Source: Scortum barcoo (taxonomy: Eukaryota > Chordata > Actinopteri > Centrarchiformes > Terapontidae). From it: a DNA stretch of 64,000 bases. Position 1 is the stretch's first letter. Every line of letters begins with the position of its first letter. Under the pieces are notes generated by a model, which had not been told where the DNA came from, ran no database searches, and saw only the letters and a list, made by a program, of their open reading frames with translations. Made by a program: the position numbers and the translations under genes. The stretch spans positions 18,870,643-18,934,642 of the forward strand of contig CM041531.1 in NCBI GenBank assembly GCA_023238725.1, given 5' to 3'. Below are positions 63,613 to 64,000 of the stretch, one piece after another.

Positions 63613-63641
63613 GGTGTGTGTGTGTGTGAGAGAGAGAGAGA
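63613..63641 (+). repeat. compound GT/GA microsatellite
   Basis: GT units pass directly into GA units, followed by G-rich DNA. Confidence 0.9.
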
Positions 63642-64000
63642 AAGAAGGGGTGGGGGATGTACGGGGTACCATTGTTTAAACTTTATAAAAACAGCAAGCT
63701 GCGGTTGGTTGTGTCATTAGTCTGTCACAGTGATGTTCCATCTCGCTGGGGCACAATGGAGTCAAGCCGAACAGTTCAAGTGTTACATCACTGACAAAAT
63801 ATCACAAACCCTCATCTGCGTTTTACATAACCCCTGCCTCTCGTTTGTGAAGTTAACAAACTTGTCATACCTCAGCGATGTTCTTAGGAACGGGGCTGCC
63901 CGTGCACAGGTGTGAGGAAAGTGAATAAAACAACTTGTAAACAATGCAGAAAACGGACCCCGTTACCTGGGAGTGAGCAGATAAAACTGTGCTGTACATC

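Larger units (their letters stand above)
43059..64000 (-). other. tox3 intron 1, partial (over 20.9 kb) or intron plus upstream flank
   Basis: Everything 5' of exon 2 within the window. No sequence coding the expected first-exon residues (starting MDVRFYP in human) was found on the minus strand, so exon 1 should lie beyond the window edge. Contents: two recognisable repeat copies (48822-49005 and 53189-53312), microsatellites, an A22 run, G-rich runs and a few GC-rich islets. No other gene is supported. An alternative first exon with unfamiliar coding sequence inside this span cannot be excluded. Confidence 0.75.

Noticed and set aside
1..64000. CRISPR arrays, bacterial operons, phage or plasmid elements
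   Set aside because: Spaced direct repeats, Shine-Dalgarno-led gene strings and prokaryotic genes are all absent; the window is vertebrate genomic DNA.
1..64000. tRNA genes and tRNA-headed SINEs
   Set aside because: I looked for GGTTCGAATCC-type B boxes and a cloverleaf context and saw none convincing; a tRNAscan-SE run would settle it.

Overview
The window is vertebrate nuclear DNA, almost certainly from a ray-finned fish and probably a percomorph teleost. The evidence is one split, intron-containing gene of a vertebrate-specific kind, CA/GT microsatellites, and dispersed repeats of types I recall as common in teleosts. Nothing bacterial, phage-like or plasmid-like is present: there are no operons, no CRISPR array and no convincing tRNA or rRNA gene.

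Only one protein-coding gene can be supported: tox3 (TOX high mobility group box family member 3), on the minus strand. Six coding exons are visible (27065-27886, 28139-28219, 28432-28662, 28776-29039, 35383-35634, 42993-43058; transcript order runs from high to low coordinate). Together they encode 571 residues plus a stop codon. All exons are phase 0, with GT/AG boundaries that join to give one continuous TOX3-like protein: short N-terminal segment, TOX-family acidic/proline-rich region, Ser/Pro linker, lysine-rich nuclear localisation signal, HMG box split over two exons, then a very Gln/His/Met-rich C-terminus ending VSIY. The first coding exon (about 29 residues in the human protein) was not found, so it should lie beyond 64000 and intron 1 would exceed 20.9 kb.

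Layout: 1 to about 25.3 kb is gene-free DNA 3' of tox3 (in human this side faces a gene desert and SALL1). It holds degenerate transposon-derived repeats, microsatellites, hairpins and GC-richer blocks that could be regulatory. About 25.3-27.06 kb is the likely 3' UTR and downstream flank. 27.06-29.04 kb packs four exons with introns of 252, 212 and 113 bp. 29.04-35.38 and 35.63-42.99 kb are introns 3 and 2 (6.3 and 7.4 kb). 43.06-64.0 kb is intron 1, with more repeats and a few GC-rich islets.

Repeat identifications rest on memory of teleost repeats plus similarity between copies inside the window, not on a database search. Claims about conserved noncoding elements are inference only. I did not find an undescribed biological system; the strongest unusual points are the glutamine tracts, the all-phase-0 exon structure, the weak donor splitting the HMG box, and a few clean palindromes.
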